A DNA stretch of 64,000 nucleotides from Botryococcus braunii (Eukaryota; Chlorophyta; Trebouxiophyceae), in NCBI GenBank assembly GCA_002005505.1, contig KV908656.1:43075-107074 (forward strand), given 5' to 3'. The translations under genes and the position numbers were made by a program. Below, one piece after another: positions 32,233 through 43,442 of this stretch. The notes beneath the pieces are model-generated. The model ran no database searches. It was not told where the DNA came from and saw nothing but the letters and a program-made list of their open reading frames with translations. The first letter of the stretch is position 1; the number at the start of each line of letters is the position of its first letter.

Positions 32233-32935
32233 TGTAAAAGGTTATGGGCAGTGGCGTATCCTGTAAGCAAGCAGACAGGTCGTAAGTTCGTGCCTCTCCA
32301 GCTACAGTCCTTGACGACTGTCTGCTCTTTTAGACACATGCAACTGCATGAACAAGACTGGCATCCTTATGTGCCCAGTATCTTTCCAAACCAGTTCCGT
32401 TACATGTTGATCTGTCAATGAGCATCTACACACGGATAAGCTCCTGACGGCTGAAAGCAAGTACCTTCCTATACTCAATCAAGACTCCGTCCCTTAGCTG
32501 TTTGGGAGACTTGATTGTCCACTAAGATGGTTCACTTACAAACAAGCAATCAAACATGAACACATTACCAATACACATCCTGCGTCACCGCACCTGTAAG
32601 CAAGCAGACAGGTCGTAAGTTCGTGCCTCTCCAGCTACAGTCCTTGACGACTGTCTGCTCTTTTAGACACATGCAACTGCATGAACAAGACTGGCATCCT
32701 TATGTGCCCAGTATCTTTCCAAACCAGTTGCTCGACTATGCGGTGATCGCAGCTTTAATAGTCCTTTCACGCTAACGCGTAATCTAAATCAGATTGTACC
32801 TTATGTTCGAAATAGACCTCATCCGAACGTGTCTTGAGGTACCTTATGTGGATAGTGGACCCGTATCCTAATAATGTACATTTGAAGATCACCTAAAGCA
32901 CAAGGCATTCTATAATGTATGTTCACAACTCAACA
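32233..32935 (-). repeat. Element A 5' LTR (long form)
   Basis: 703 bp: U3 32730-32935, repeat copy 1 32594-32729 (followed by GTGCGG), spacer 32397-32593, repeat copy 2 32261-32396 (followed by GATACG), U5 32233-32260. The two 136-bp repeats appear identical. Confidence 0.92.
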
Positions 32936-33352
32936 GCTTGAAACAGGAACATGATTAATCCTGACTGCTCTTCTGACACTGCTAGGATCTAAAGGGAGGT
33001 TGGAAGGCATACCACTAGGAGGAGAGATGCCTGAGCTTAAAGCAGGAGCAGATACAGCTAGAGGTTGACCAGCAGGATCAGCAGGAAGAGACTCTGAGTG
33101 ATCATAATCCCCGTATAGATACTCATCACTTACCTCCCCTGCGTGGCGCCCCTCAGCTTCACTGTCCTCCGTTGAGCTGTTGGCACCTGCACCTGCACTA
33201 GAGGTGTAGCCCCTTGAGTCTCCTTGAGTAGAATAAGATTGTTCGAAACTTTCATTGTTATAAACGTTTGAGGGATCATCCTCAATAACAGTGGGTACTT
33301 CATAAGATTCTTCAGGATTAGCATAGGGTGGCACAGTATATGTACCACTCAT
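32936..33352 (-). pseudogene. 5' part of an unrecognised ORF cut by element A
   Basis: ATG complementary to 33350-33352 opens a frame of about 138 residues, rich in Ser, Glu, Pro and Tyr (for example SYEVPTVIEDDPSNVYNN), that ends within a few codons of the LTR of A. It has no domain I recognise. It might be the N-terminal or gag-like part of a retroelement, or a host exon. Confidence 0.35.
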
Positions 33353-34440
33353 TGCATGAAAATAACGTAGTCAGCACAAGCTCTAACTGGTAGAGCTCTC
33401 CAGCGACCACCCCAGCCTTCACCAATAGCCAACTTCTCTCTCACTGCCTTAGTCACAAGGGCTTAGACAATCGAGAAGTCCAACCAGAGTAACCCACCAG
33501 AAGACAGCAAGAGTCCTTCTACCTGACACGGTGGTCTGCGTAGACCCCGTGCAGGCTTAGGTGCTCTTTAGTCTTTAAAAGAGTGCTATGAAAAGCAGAA
33601 CGTAGAAAGCTGCGAGGCTTCTTTACTTTGAAAGATCCCGTGCGACGGGAGACGATAATACCATAAGCGATTTAATCGCCGATACCATTTAGCGTAATGG
33701 CATCATCAAAACAGAATTTGTAGAATTGGAATTGGCATAAAAATCCCTGTGACTCACACTCTTTGACTAAGTGAACTGTGCCCAAGTGAAGCTTGTAGAA
33801 GTGGACGAAACACGACCAAGCAAACGGGACAGGAGCTTGATAAGGGCACTCAAGACTGACTGATCCCTTGGACACTTCCTATTTATACTAACTAAGGAGA
33901 CTACTCATTTATTAGCCTCCTGATAGGTTTGCAACTCCAGATCTTAAGAGAGTACGGGCACGATCAAGTTTGCATGCCATCAGTACTATGCACTGGAATT
34001 TCAATGTACCTCATGATTCGACATGGTCGTCGATGAATAGTACGAATCTCGTTCGATGCTAATCTCGAATCTAAGTGACTCGAAACTTTAACTCACCACC
34101 GAGATGAACCTCGAATCAAACACCAAGGACCGCAGGACTTAAAGTCTCACGATCGATGAGATCCGGTATAAGTACACCTTACTAGAAAACAACCAGAAAA
34201 CAGCCCGAAATTGTACCAGGGCCTCTATAAAGCACTATGAGTGTCAATTTACCTTAAAGTACCATACAGTACAAACAAACCCAAGTGAACTAGTATTGTA
34301 CCTTAATGTTTATGAGAATTCTCGGTATTATAAACCCTTGAAATGAATTGATGTGTCTCACAAACATGCTAATATGAAATGACCCAACATGTTGAAGAAA
34401 TACATAAGGTATACATGTTAGTGTCCATTTTTCTAACATT
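33353..34440. other. Unassigned flank left of the tandem array
   Basis: No gene recognised. AT-rich towards the array. Confidence 0.3.
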
Positions 34441-36602
34441 AAACCCCCTGGTACAATAATAGGTCATTTCACGAGAGTGTCACGTGGGTTTCCTGATAGG
34501 CCCCAAATGACCCAGGGGTGGCGTCCCCCACTCATGTGGGGAAGGGGTACACAACAACTAGCACATGTGACACTCATTAAACATAAGTGCTCTCCATTTC
34601 TCGTCATAGCAGCACATGGCTTCCCTTCGTTTGGGACTTGGCATACATAATTGAAACGTCATTTCGATTAGATTATGTGAGAACGTGCCAGAGTCTGGTT
34701 AGCACCATGTTGACGAATGGAGAGCAATAAAAATACCATGGTATATGGAATCTAACAAGCCACGGCTTGCATTACACACTCGACCATGATTTTAGACATG
34801 GTCGAATGGCTCAAGAAACGTTTGAAAGTAAAACATATGGGCCTACGCTTCCGGTTAGTAACGATTAATGTGACTCAAAATGCTTCATGGCATTGTCATT
34901 CTTCCGGCCAACCTGGATTGAAGGATAGCCTAGCTTTTGCCATGGCGGACACGTGTGACATAGCCGTTACCAACACGAGGAGCGACGTGCTGGTTTCTAT
35001 TAGATGGCTGCAAAGTAACGAGATGATGATGAAGATGATGTGTGTGTTTGTTTATGAGAGAGAGAGGGGGGGGGTTAAGGGGAGGGGGTACTGACATGCT
35101 GGAGCGAGAGTGACATCTGGAAATGCCAATCAGAAACAATAGATTTCTTGCACTTTATCTGCTTGAGTTCATTCGAGTTTGTAGTGGGCATGTGCACATA
35201 CAAATCCACATCTTCATTGGACAAACACCTCCCGAATTTGGACGTACCCATATACGTGAAAGGGCTTGTTAGTATCCAAGACGAACGTAGGTAAACCCTA
35301 TAAATTTTAAGTGCTTCATGTTTATTATTTTGCTACCACTGGATCATTATCAGATCTACACCATGTGGCATATATCTGGACGTTGTAGCAAGCAGATGGT
35401 TGCGGTATCAAGCAGATTGGTCTAAACCCCGTAGTTTAAAAAGTTCTGGACCGTTGTTTGAATGCTACATTTGTCTATCCGCCACTTATCAAACCCGTTG
35501 GTTCAATCACGTAGGAGAATGTCTTGAAAGCAGCCGAATCTCGAATTGCACACGAATCAATCCTTCAAACAATCTTGAAATGTGTTAAAATATCTGATTT
35601 CACAGCATTTCCGGTGACGGAAGTGTAAGACAAGGGTATCGCACTTCAAAAGACTATCGTCCAGATACCGACAGCAACCCTCGAAGCAGTTTTTTAAACT
35701 TTTCCCAACATTTTCATTGTATTTACCTTTATGACGTAAGTTATCACTATAGCTGAAGATTTGCGGCCCAGTGCTTAATGCATTCGCGACACGGCAGCAG
35801 ATTTCCGGCAAGTGAGTTAGGAAGAAAACACCAAACTCGCACCACTCCCCCGAAACAATAAGTGGCGGTCACTTTGAGGAGTTGTTGCTACATCTAGATA
35901 GGGGCTCTGCATACAAGCGTGCCATTAAACGGTCCCTTTGTGAGTTTTTGTTAGCGCATGGGGCTAGCAAGCCATGACTCTAAATAGATTGCGAGCAACC
36001 CCCAAATTCTTGACAGGGCCCAGAATTTATGTTTCCTCAAGTTTTGTCTCCTTAGGCCCTTGCGTTTAAAGCCTCACAAGGTTTCCCCTTAGACCTTGCT
36101 TGCGGGTCCGGGCCCACACACACCTCTGTAAGAGCCAATCCTTTAGATAGTGGCACCCAAAGCCATGCTGGGCTCCTATCCTCTTCATACCACACGAAAA
36201 TACAGCATGCAAAATTGCATTTTAGCCCAAAGTGACCCCCGAACCTTGTACGGAGTACATTGGCTTACCTGAAAACTCACACGCCCTGACCGTCCCCCTT
36301 CAAATACACGGCCTTTTGCCTTGATTTCTAATCAACTTTAATTTGGAAAGGGAATTTTCTTTGTTAGAATTTCAGGCGTGACGACGCTGGACCACTGCCG
36401 AGTCGCCCGCTTGCCCACCTTAGAAAATTTGCCTAAGTGCGAAAGAGAGAGTCGGTTCATCGTACTCTTGGCAGTACATACCACGTCAGCACTAGAGCTA
36501 CACATGGCTGTGTCTCGCTTCCCTAGGCACGTGCGGCTGCCTTAGGCAATTTCGCCCTGTACATTCGACCGCCACTTATTTTTTCGGGGAATTGAGTGCC
36601 TT
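34441..36602 (+). repeat. Array unit 1
   Basis: 2,162 bp. Reads GTTTGAAAG...CATATGGGCCTACGC, TTAATTTGG near its end and CACTTTGAGG at 35872. Confidence 0.9.
35848..36589 (+). repeat. Inverted-repeat-bounded segment in array unit 1
   Basis: Arms at 35848-35870 and 36567-36589 share AATAAGTGGCGGTC and an outer CCCCGAAA, with one mismatch. The 742-bp segment recurs in every unit. It could be a small DNA transposon amplified with the array; no target duplication is evident. Confidence 0.6.
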
Positions 36603-37008
36603 AAACCCCCTGGTACAATAATAGGTCATTTCACGAGAGTGTCACGTGGGTTTCCTGATAGGCCCCAAATGACCCAGGGGTGGCGTCCCCCACTCATGTG
36701 GGGAAGGGGTACACAACAACTAGCACATGTGACACTCATTAAACATAAGTGCTCTCCATTTCTCGTCATAGCAGCACATGGCTTCCCTTCGTTTGGGACT
36801 TGGCATACATAATTGAAACGTCATTTCGATTAGATTATGTGAAAACGTGCCAGAGTCTGGTTAGCACCATGTTGACGAATGGAGAGCAATAAAAATACCA
36901 TGGTATATGGAATCTAACAAGCCACGGCTTGCATTACACACTCGACCATGATTTTAGACATGGTCGAATGGCTCAAGAAACGTTTGAAAGTAAAACATAT
37001 GGGCCTAC
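36603..37008 (+). repeat. Array unit 2, left part
   Basis: Interrupted by the gypsy element after CCTAC (37004-37008). Confidence 0.9.
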
Positions 37009-37296
37009 TGTAACGGTCTCCTCGTATTGCTGTAGTCATAGCTTCCGCCTGTGATATGTGGGGATTCTACTCGTTACCCGTTACAAGTGCTCCACCGGCT
37101 CTTGGCGGGATATTCCTAGCTGGCTCCTATGTACCTCCTATCGGGGTGGTACTCGCCCGAGCCTATGGAGGGAAGTAGGGCGCCATGCTATGGCATTGGG
37201 CATTGATTACTGACTCAGAGAGTAATCTTACTTGTAACGAGCTCCGTGTCTCAACTATTATTCCCTTTCTCTTCCCTTGCATTGCTGAGTACTACA
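37009..37296 (+). repeat. Gypsy 5' LTR
   Basis: 288 bp, TGTAACGG...ACTACA. Differs from the 3' LTR by T/C in GTGATATG versus GTGACATG. Confidence 0.96.
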
Positions 37297-37298
37297 AG

Positions 37299-37309
37299 TG
37301 GTTTCGGCG
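37299..37309 (+). promoter_or_regulatory. Gypsy primer-binding site
   Basis: TGGTTTCGGCG starts two bases after the LTR. The TGG start fits pairing with a tRNA 3' CCA end, in contrast to the inner-tRNA sites of the copia elements. I cannot name the tRNA. The gag ATG follows at 37312, so the leader is extremely short. Confidence 0.55.
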
Positions 37310-37311
37310 TT

Positions 37312-40300
37312 ATGGCTACGACAACCTCTAATGTTAATACCAACATCGTTTTTTCCGCTGATTTCTTAGCCGCTGTCAAATCTGCAATTGAATCTTCGGA
37401 CATTAGATGTCCATTTAGGAAAGATCTGGTTCATTTTTTATCGCACACACATGAGTATTTACCCCAACACGAAGTGCTCTTGTTAGCAATCGTCAACAAT
37501 TCTCGAATTTTTGCTCACTGGGCCGATAAGTTTAAGGAACTTGCAAAAGCGTTTAAGGACAAAGATGATCACGAAGTGTGTGAGCGATTTATGACGGACC
37601 ATCTCAGCAGAGTGGATACCGCCAACTTCGCGGGCTGGGTCGCAGCGGCCCAGGGCATTTACGAAGACTGGCTGACACGAACAGTAGGTGATTATGATTG
37701 GGACGACAATGGTAATGAGGAAGGTCCCTCCCCTACGTCGAATGTTGTTCCTGTTGGACCTGTGCCACCTGTGGAACCCGTGCCCATGGAGACAGAGCTG
37801 GGAGCACCGAAGCTGATTGACCTGTTTACGAAAGAAGATTTATATCATGTAGCACTAACCACAAAACCAGCGGCGGTTTCCATTAAAACGTGGCTATCAC
37901 TAAATAGCCAGGAGAGGCGCCTCATGCTGACTGGCGCGGACCGTACGGGTACACCCCCACCGATGTCTTTGCCTTTTAATTTGGATGCTTTAGAACCCAC
38001 AATACCTTTGATGAATACTGAAATGCAAATTCCGAAGACATACAAGCACAGGTACAGTGATAAGATGCTCCCGCCACCCGAGAAATTCACTGGCGCGCTC
38101 GAAGGTGCTTCTATCTCTTTGTTTTTAACACAGATACGTGCATACTTGTGTACACAATTGGGAGTATCTCAACCTCTTGAATCAGAATGGGGAACATTAC
38201 TTTTCAATCATTTGAGTGGTGACGCTCTTGATTTGGTACACGCTACGATGGAATCTGTTAAACGACCTTTAACGTGGTCAGAAACATGTGATTTACTGAC
38301 CAATGCATTTGTGGACGTTTCTCACAATGCCGTCCACTTGGGGGAACAACTGGATTCCCTTACGTTAAAAGAATTTGACGGAAAAGGCGGGCTCATTGCC
38401 TTTTGTCATAAATACCAATCTTTGGCCACCAAATTGGGGTCACGCAGGTCTGACGAGGACCATGTAAAGCATTTATATGACATCTTACCTGGACGCATGT
38501 GCGCCATGTTGACTGCAAAGTTCGATTTTACGACCTCTGTCAAACTCGTGGATGTATTGCGTGCTCTACGCACCTCCCGTTTTGGTTTGGAAAGCACAGC
38601 CAAACCATCAAAAGACTCACGGACGCACGCAGGTAATGGCCATACTCGTTATGGTCCATCAACGAGGGGAGGCTTCACTCCTCGGGGAGGCTCGACTCAC
38701 CGGGGATCTTATCAAAATCGTCACTGGCAAGCTGACGGACCTACCACGCCGAACAACAACCAAGCAAACTCCAACAATGGCAACCATGGCCACGATAATA
38801 AGCGCCGTCGCACGGCTTTTCAATATCTGAGGGAGAATAAGGTAGCTTCCCCTCATCTTTGTGCTCTTTCCGCAAGATCGCAAGGCAACGCAACACAGTT
38901 GGCCTCGAGTTGTGACGTCTCTTGCAACATGCCTTGCAGTAGCAACCTCAATAAATCTATCTTAGAACCACATTCAACTGCTCGTGACCTTCGTAATGCA
39001 GTCGATTGCTCCAAGCAGTCACTCCGGTTGAGAGATAACTCGCAGTTCAGTCGTGTGTTCGCCTCCAAGTACGAACCCTCTTTTGACATGTCAGCCCCGG
39101 GGTCTATTGCAGGGCAACAAATAAATGTGAAGTTAGATACGCAAGCTTCCACGTCATATCTGCCTAGCCATATTGCTGCCAAGGCTGGCGTGTGCCTGGG
39201 AACACCGGACAGAACCTTGCAAGCTTCTGTTGCGGATGGACATAAGTTGAATGTGTATGGGATTTATGAATGTGTTTTCCAACTTCAGGGACAAAACCTG
39301 AAAGCTTCTTGCATTGTCGCAGACCTTCCAGGAGATATCTTGTATCTTGGTAGAGACTGGCTCACAAATATGGGTGCAAGGCTGGACTTTGTGGATGGTT
39401 GTTTCTCGTTGCAAGTCGGCAAAGACAAATTAGTATTTAAAGCTGAAGAGGACTCTCCAGAGACGATCCAAGGCATAGGATCAGTTTTATGTGCTTTGAA
39501 CTTGAATGGTCCTAGTGATCTTCATCAACGCTTGTCCTCTGTAAATCCTTTGATTGCTGACCTCCTCCGGGAGTTTGAAGATTTGTTTCCAGAGTCCTTG
39601 CCTGCCGGTTTACCTCCATATAGGGGAACCCACCACGTGATTGATCTGGACCCCAACATACCCATCAAGCCAGGCTACACACCACGCCATTCTCCAAAGG
39701 AAAAAGCTGCAATTGAGGCTACCATCCTTCAACTGTTGGCTCTGGGCCTGATTGAGGACAGTACCCACCCTTTTTCTGCCCCTGTTTTGTTAGTTGAAAA
39801 AAAGGATGGGTCTTTGCGCATGGTGGTGGATTATCGCAAGTTGAACAGTGCCACCATCAAAAATAGCACACCCTTACCCAGGTTAGATGAAACCTTAGAT
39901 GAGCTTGCTGGTGCTAAATACTTTACGTCCTTGGACCTCCATAGTGGGTACCATCAGTTGAGAATTGATGATAGTGATGTCCCAAAAACCTCTTTTAAAA
40001 CTCATATGGGCCAATTTCAGTTTAAAGTGTTGCCATTTGGCCTGTCTAACGCTCCAGCCACCTTTCAAACAGCAATGAACAGAGTATTTGCCAAGTATCT
40101 TCATAAATTTGTAGTCATCTATCTAGATGACATCATGATATATAGTAAGACCAAAGAGGAACATCTTAAGCATCTGCAACTTGTTTTCCAACTTCTCAGA
40201 GACAATCGTTTCTATTTGAAACTCTCCAAGTGCTCATTCATGGAAGATTGGACCCTATTTTTAGGATACTATGTGGGGCCCGAGGGCATTAAACCGGATC

Positions 40301-42588
40301 CTGCAAAAATTTCTGCTGTCAAAGATTGGCCTATCCCTTCAAATGTTACTGAAGTGCGCGCATTTTTGGGGCTTTGCAATTTCTTCAGGAGATTTGTGCA
40401 GGGCTTCTCTGCACTAGCGCTCCCCCTCGTCAATCTCACCAAGAAGCATGCAGTATTTAGATGGACCATTGCATGCCACGAGGGATTTGAAGGGCTGAAG
40501 ACGGCCCTTACTGAAGCGCCAATTCTCCAAGCGCCTGACCCCTCTCTCCCTTACACTCTTGTCACAGATGCTTCTGGATTTGGGATGGGTGCAGTTTTAT
40601 TGCAGAATGACAAACCCATTGCATACTTGTCTAAGCGTTTCTCTGCAGCAGAAATGAACTATTCAGTGTCTGAGCAGGAATTGTGTGCCACCATATATGC
40701 GCTGAAAGCTTGGAGACATTACCTTGAAGGTTGTGACGGTCTTACTATTATCACAGATCATCATCCAAATACTTTCTTTCAAGGCACTCCTGTTCTGAGC
40801 AGGAGGCAAGCGAGGTGGTATGAAACTCTGCAAAGGTTCCACTTCAGCTGGAAGTACGAGCCTGGACACACAAATGTGGCTGATCCCTTGTCAAGATGCT
40901 CTAACCTTTTGAATACTGTTGCGGAGCACAGGCAACACATTCTCGCGGCGTTTACTCGCGCACAGGCCCGAGCTGCGGATCTCGATCATGCAACGCTTTC
41001 GGGACAACAGAGTGCTCCGGTTACTTCCGCGCCATTTGAGAACACCATCTTATTTCAAGATAAGTCTATTTCTCATTCGAAACCGAACTTACCTGTAACG
41101 GTACCCGGTTGTGCGAGTCACCTGCAGTCTAACGACCTGCAAGTTCAGTCCCACCCCACAACGGTAGAATGTGAAGTTTTTTCAAGTGATTTAGGCTTCA
41201 GTATACCAAATGAGATGAACCAACACCTTTCGGGGAAATTCCGTTCCCACAGCATACATTTTCCAAGTGAGCTGCAACTTCCAGACCCACCCCTGCTTGA
41301 CAAACTTAAAAGGGCTTATCAGAAAGACCCTAAGTTCTCGATGACCTCTACAACTGATAAATTGAAGTTTCATGATGGATTTTGGTGGAAGACGGTGAAG
41401 CAAGGGCACCAACGCATCGTGGTACCCTGTGACACTGAAGTGAAGTGTGGGCTCATCGCAGAATTTCATGACACACCTTCATATGGGCACATGAGAAGTA
41501 AGAGGACTTTGGAAGTCTTACAGCGCCATTTTACATGGCCAGGCATGGTTGGGGACGTCAAACGTTTCATTTCCAGCTGTGACAGCTGCCAACGCAACAA
41601 ACCCGACACAGCCGGCCCAAAAGGCCTACTCCGGCCTCTTCCAATCCCAGATAAGCCCTGGAATTCACTCTCATTTGATTTTATCACTTGCCTACCACCC
41701 ACGAATGATGGTCATAATGCCCTTTTGGTGGTGGTAGACCGTCTCACCAAGATGTGTAGATTGGTCCCTTGTGATTTTCATTGTTCGGCAGAGGATGTAG
41801 CGCGCCTCCTCTCTACTGCTGTGTTCAGCATCTTTGGGGTACCCGAAACACTGATTTCTGATAGGGACCCTCGTTTCACATCCCAGTGGTTTCAAACCTG
41901 GTGTAAATCCATTGGGATCAAACAGTGCATGTCCTCACCTTACCATCCTCAGACGGATGGACAAACCGAACGCATGAATAGGGTAGTGGAAGACATGCTA
42001 AGACACTTTGTGAACCCAAGGGGTTCTGACTGGGACACCTTTATCCCTGCAGCGCAACTTGCAATCAATAACGCATACCAACACAGCATCAAATCGACAC
42101 CCTTCTTTGTCAATTTTGGCAGGCATCCCCGAGTCCCCGGGTCATTAGCAAACGATCTGCCAAGTCCCCCTAGTGCTCCTGGCACTTCTGCCTTGCTAGC
42201 CTCTCATTTGCATGATGCAAACATATTGTTAAAAGCCGCCCAAGACAGAGTTGTCGCTTGGGAGAATGCAGAGAAGCATATTGCTTTAGCACAAGAGGCA
42301 CAGCAAAAACATTACAATAAGGGCAGACGGGACATTTCTTTTGCTGTGGGTGATAAAGTGTTGTTTTCGACCCGAAACGCTGGCCTGAAATCCACACTGT
42401 GCAGAAAATTGCTACCCAAGTGGAAAATTGCTACCCAAGTGATTCTCAATTGTCAAAGTCATCAGCCCTGTTGCCTACAAGCTCTCCTTTCCATCCCATG
42501 TGAAATGGCACAATGTTATACATGTATCTTCCTTGCGGAAGTACGTTCCGGGACGGAACCCCCCTCCTCCCTTGCCACTTATCATTGA
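37312..42588 (+). CDS. Gypsy gag-pol polyprotein
   Basis: One frame of about 1,758 residues from ATG 37312. I chose this start because upstream frame lies in the LTR. Gag comes first, with an Arg/Gly/Asn-rich basic end (about 38620-38820) and no CCHC knuckle. The protease reads LDTQAS (about 39133-39150) where LDTGAS is usual. The RT has VVDYRKLN, FTSLDLHSGYHQ and catalytic YLDD (about 40120-40131). RNase H has VTDASGFGMGAVL. Integrase has the zinc region (GHMRSKRT...SCDSCQRNK) and a core with D in SFDFITCLP, D in ISDRDPRF and E in DGQTERMNR. A 19-bp tandem duplication at 42403-42440 throws the end out of frame, so the ORF stops at 42588 without its chromodomain. Confidence 0.95.
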   Translation: MATTTSNVNTNIVFSADFLAAVKSAIESSDIRCPFRKDLVHFLSHTHEYLPQHEVLLLAIVNNSRIFAHWADKFKELAKAFKDKDDHEVCERFMTDHLSRVDTANFAGWVAAAQGIYEDWLTRTVGDYDWDDNGNEEGPSPTSNVVPVGPVPPVEPVPMETELGAPKLIDLFTKEDLYHVALTTKPAAVSIKTWLSLNSQERRLMLTGADRTGTPPPMSLPFNLDALEPTIPLMNTEMQIPKTYKHRYSDKMLPPPEKFTGALEGASISLFLTQIRAYLCTQLGVSQPLESEWGTLLFNHLSGDALDLVHATMESVKRPLTWSETCDLLTNAFVDVSHNAVHLGEQLDSLTLKEFDGKGGLIAFCHKYQSLATKLGSRRSDEDHVKHLYDILPGRMCAMLTAKFDFTTSVKLVDVLRALRTSRFGLESTAKPSKDSRTHAGNGHTRYGPSTRGGFTPRGGSTHRGSYQNRHWQADGPTTPNNNQANSNNGNHGHDNKRRRTAFQYLRENKVASPHLCALSARSQGNATQLASSCDVSCNMPCSSNLNKSILEPHSTARDLRNAVDCSKQSLRLRDNSQFSRVFASKYEPSFDMSAPGSIAGQQINVKLDTQASTSYLPSHIAAKAGVCLGTPDRTLQASVADGHKLNVYGIYECVFQLQGQNLKASCIVADLPGDILYLGRDWLTNMGARLDFVDGCFSLQVGKDKLVFKAEEDSPETIQGIGSVLCALNLNGPSDLHQRLSSVNPLIADLLREFEDLFPESLPAGLPPYRGTHHVIDLDPNIPIKPGYTPRHSPKEKAAIEATILQLLALGLIEDSTHPFSAPVLLVEKKDGSLRMVVDYRKLNSATIKNSTPLPRLDETLDELAGAKYFTSLDLHSGYHQLRIDDSDVPKTSFKTHMGQFQFKVLPFGLSNAPATFQTAMNRVFAKYLHKFVVIYLDDIMIYSKTKEEHLKHLQLVFQLLRDNRFYLKLSKCSFMEDWTLFLGYYVGPEGIKPDPAKISAVKDWPIPSNVTEVRAFLGLCNFFRRFVQGFSALALPLVNLTKKHAVFRWTIACHEGFEGLKTALTEAPILQAPDPSLPYTLVTDASGFGMGAVLLQNDKPIAYLSKRFSAAEMNYSVSEQELCATIYALKAWRHYLEGCDGLTIITDHHPNTFFQGTPVLSRRQARWYETLQRFHFSWKYEPGHTNVADPLSRCSNLLNTVAEHRQHILAAFTRAQARAADLDHATLSGQQSAPVTSAPFENTILFQDKSISHSKPNLPVTVPGCASHLQSNDLQVQSHPTTVECEVFSSDLGFSIPNEMNQHLSGKFRSHSIHFPSELQLPDPPLLDKLKRAYQKDPKFSMTSTTDKLKFHDGFWWKTVKQGHQRIVVPCDTEVKCGLIAEFHDTPSYGHMRSKRTLEVLQRHFTWPGMVGDVKRFISSCDSCQRNKPDTAGPKGLLRPLPIPDKPWNSLSFDFITCLPPTNDGHNALLVVVDRLTKMCRLVPCDFHCSAEDVARLLSTAVFSIFGVPETLISDRDPRFTSQWFQTWCKSIGIKQCMSSPYHPQTDGQTERMNRVVEDMLRHFVNPRGSDWDTFIPAAQLAINNAYQHSIKSTPFFVNFGRHPRVPGSLANDLPSPPSAPGTSALLASHLHDANILLKAAQDRVVAWENAEKHIALAQEAQQKHYNKGRRDISFAVGDKVLFSTRNAGLKSTLCRKLLPKWKIATQVILNCQSHQPCCLQALLSIPCEMAQCYTCIFLAEVRSGTEPPSSLATYH

Positions 42589-42799
42589 TGGGGAAGTCAA
42601 TTATGAGGTTGAGGCCATCTTGGCCCACATGAAAACCGGGAGTAGGAAAGGGAAACCTACTTTCAAATACCTCATCAAATGGGAAGGATATGGCGCAGAG
42701 CATAACTCTTGGGAGCCAGAGAGCAACTTGGTAGGTACTTGTGATAGCCTTTTGTCACCCTACAAACTCTCTCACGGGCTTAATAGCTGGGAGGGGTAG
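42441..42799 (+). pseudogene. Gypsy chromodomain, out of frame
   Basis: In the frame ending at 42799, SPVAYKLSFPSHVKWHNVIHV is followed by the chromodomain NYEVEAILAHMKT...YLIKWEGYGAEHNSWEPESNL (about 42599-42733). Chromodomains in these elements bind methylated histone H3 and steer integration. The conserved aromatic and acidic positions look intact, but the frame differs from the main ORF. Confidence 0.85.
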
Positions 42800-42876
42800 G
42801 GCATCCAAGGGCATCCGGGAATCCTTACTGGGGACCCTCTCTGTGTGTCTCAAGGATTTGGCAAACGTTGCCGAGT

Positions 42877-42877
<1 letters not shown>

Positions 42878-42937
<60 letters not shown>
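42878..42937 (+). repeat. Poly(A) tract in gypsy 3' region
   Basis: 60 consecutive A between GAGTC and CTTGACC. Confidence 0.95.
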
Positions 42938-42939
<2 letters not shown>

Positions 42940-43442
42940 TGACCTTGGGTTGGCACGTGACCAGGGACATCACGGGACGCCGTCGTTCCTGCAGCACGGA
43001 CAACCCAGACTCAGCGTGGATCCTGATCAAATCCACGCTCGCATGCCCAAATGTGAGGCATAACATGGTTCCCAAGGTGAACCAAGATGGAAGCGCACCA
43101 TCTTTATTTGGCTCGCAGCACTTCAGGAGATCACCCAAATGGGAAATTCCGGACTGAAGTGGGCTGAAGCCCTGGTTGTGTAGGAGTAGTACACCCCAGT
43201 AATTTAACCCTGTGTCATGGCAGTAAGGGTCGTTCCCTTACTGATTTCCCTCGGTAGCTAAGGAATTACAGCACCGTGCACGTGAACGTGCCGTGCACGT
43301 GTAGACATGTCGCATTCACAAGTCCCTGGCTAGGTTGTCATGGTATGGGACATGTACAGCTTCATTCGTACTGCCATTTGTATCCCGTTAGTGCCCATTT
43401 CAGGCAGTTACCGAAGGGGGGACGCGACTTAAGGGGGGGAGA

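Larger units (their letters stand above)
19188..32935 (-). mobile_element. Copia element A (split by element B)
   Basis: Minus-strand Ty1/copia element. The 5' LTR is at 32233-32935 and the 3' LTR at 19188-19557; without B and its 5-bp duplication it would be about 6.75 kb. Order on the minus strand: LTR, inner tRNA-iMet primer site, leader ORF, gag, zinc knuckle, protease, [B], integrase, linker, RT, RNase H, polypurine tract, LTR. Coding damage is light: B itself, one break at a C-run near 21861 and one near 20285. The outer flanks (AGTAT on the left, GCTTG on the right) do not match, so the usual target duplication is missing. Confidence 0.9.

Noticed and set aside
34441..36602. tRNA, 5S rRNA or snRNA gene in the 2.16-kb unit
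   Set aside because: I looked for box B-like and conserved rRNA/snRNA stretches and saw none; a covariance search would be decisive.
37246..37311. Gypsy polyprotein starting at 37246 inside the LTR
   Set aside because: There is no ATG there; the first in-frame ATG is 37312, just after the primer site.
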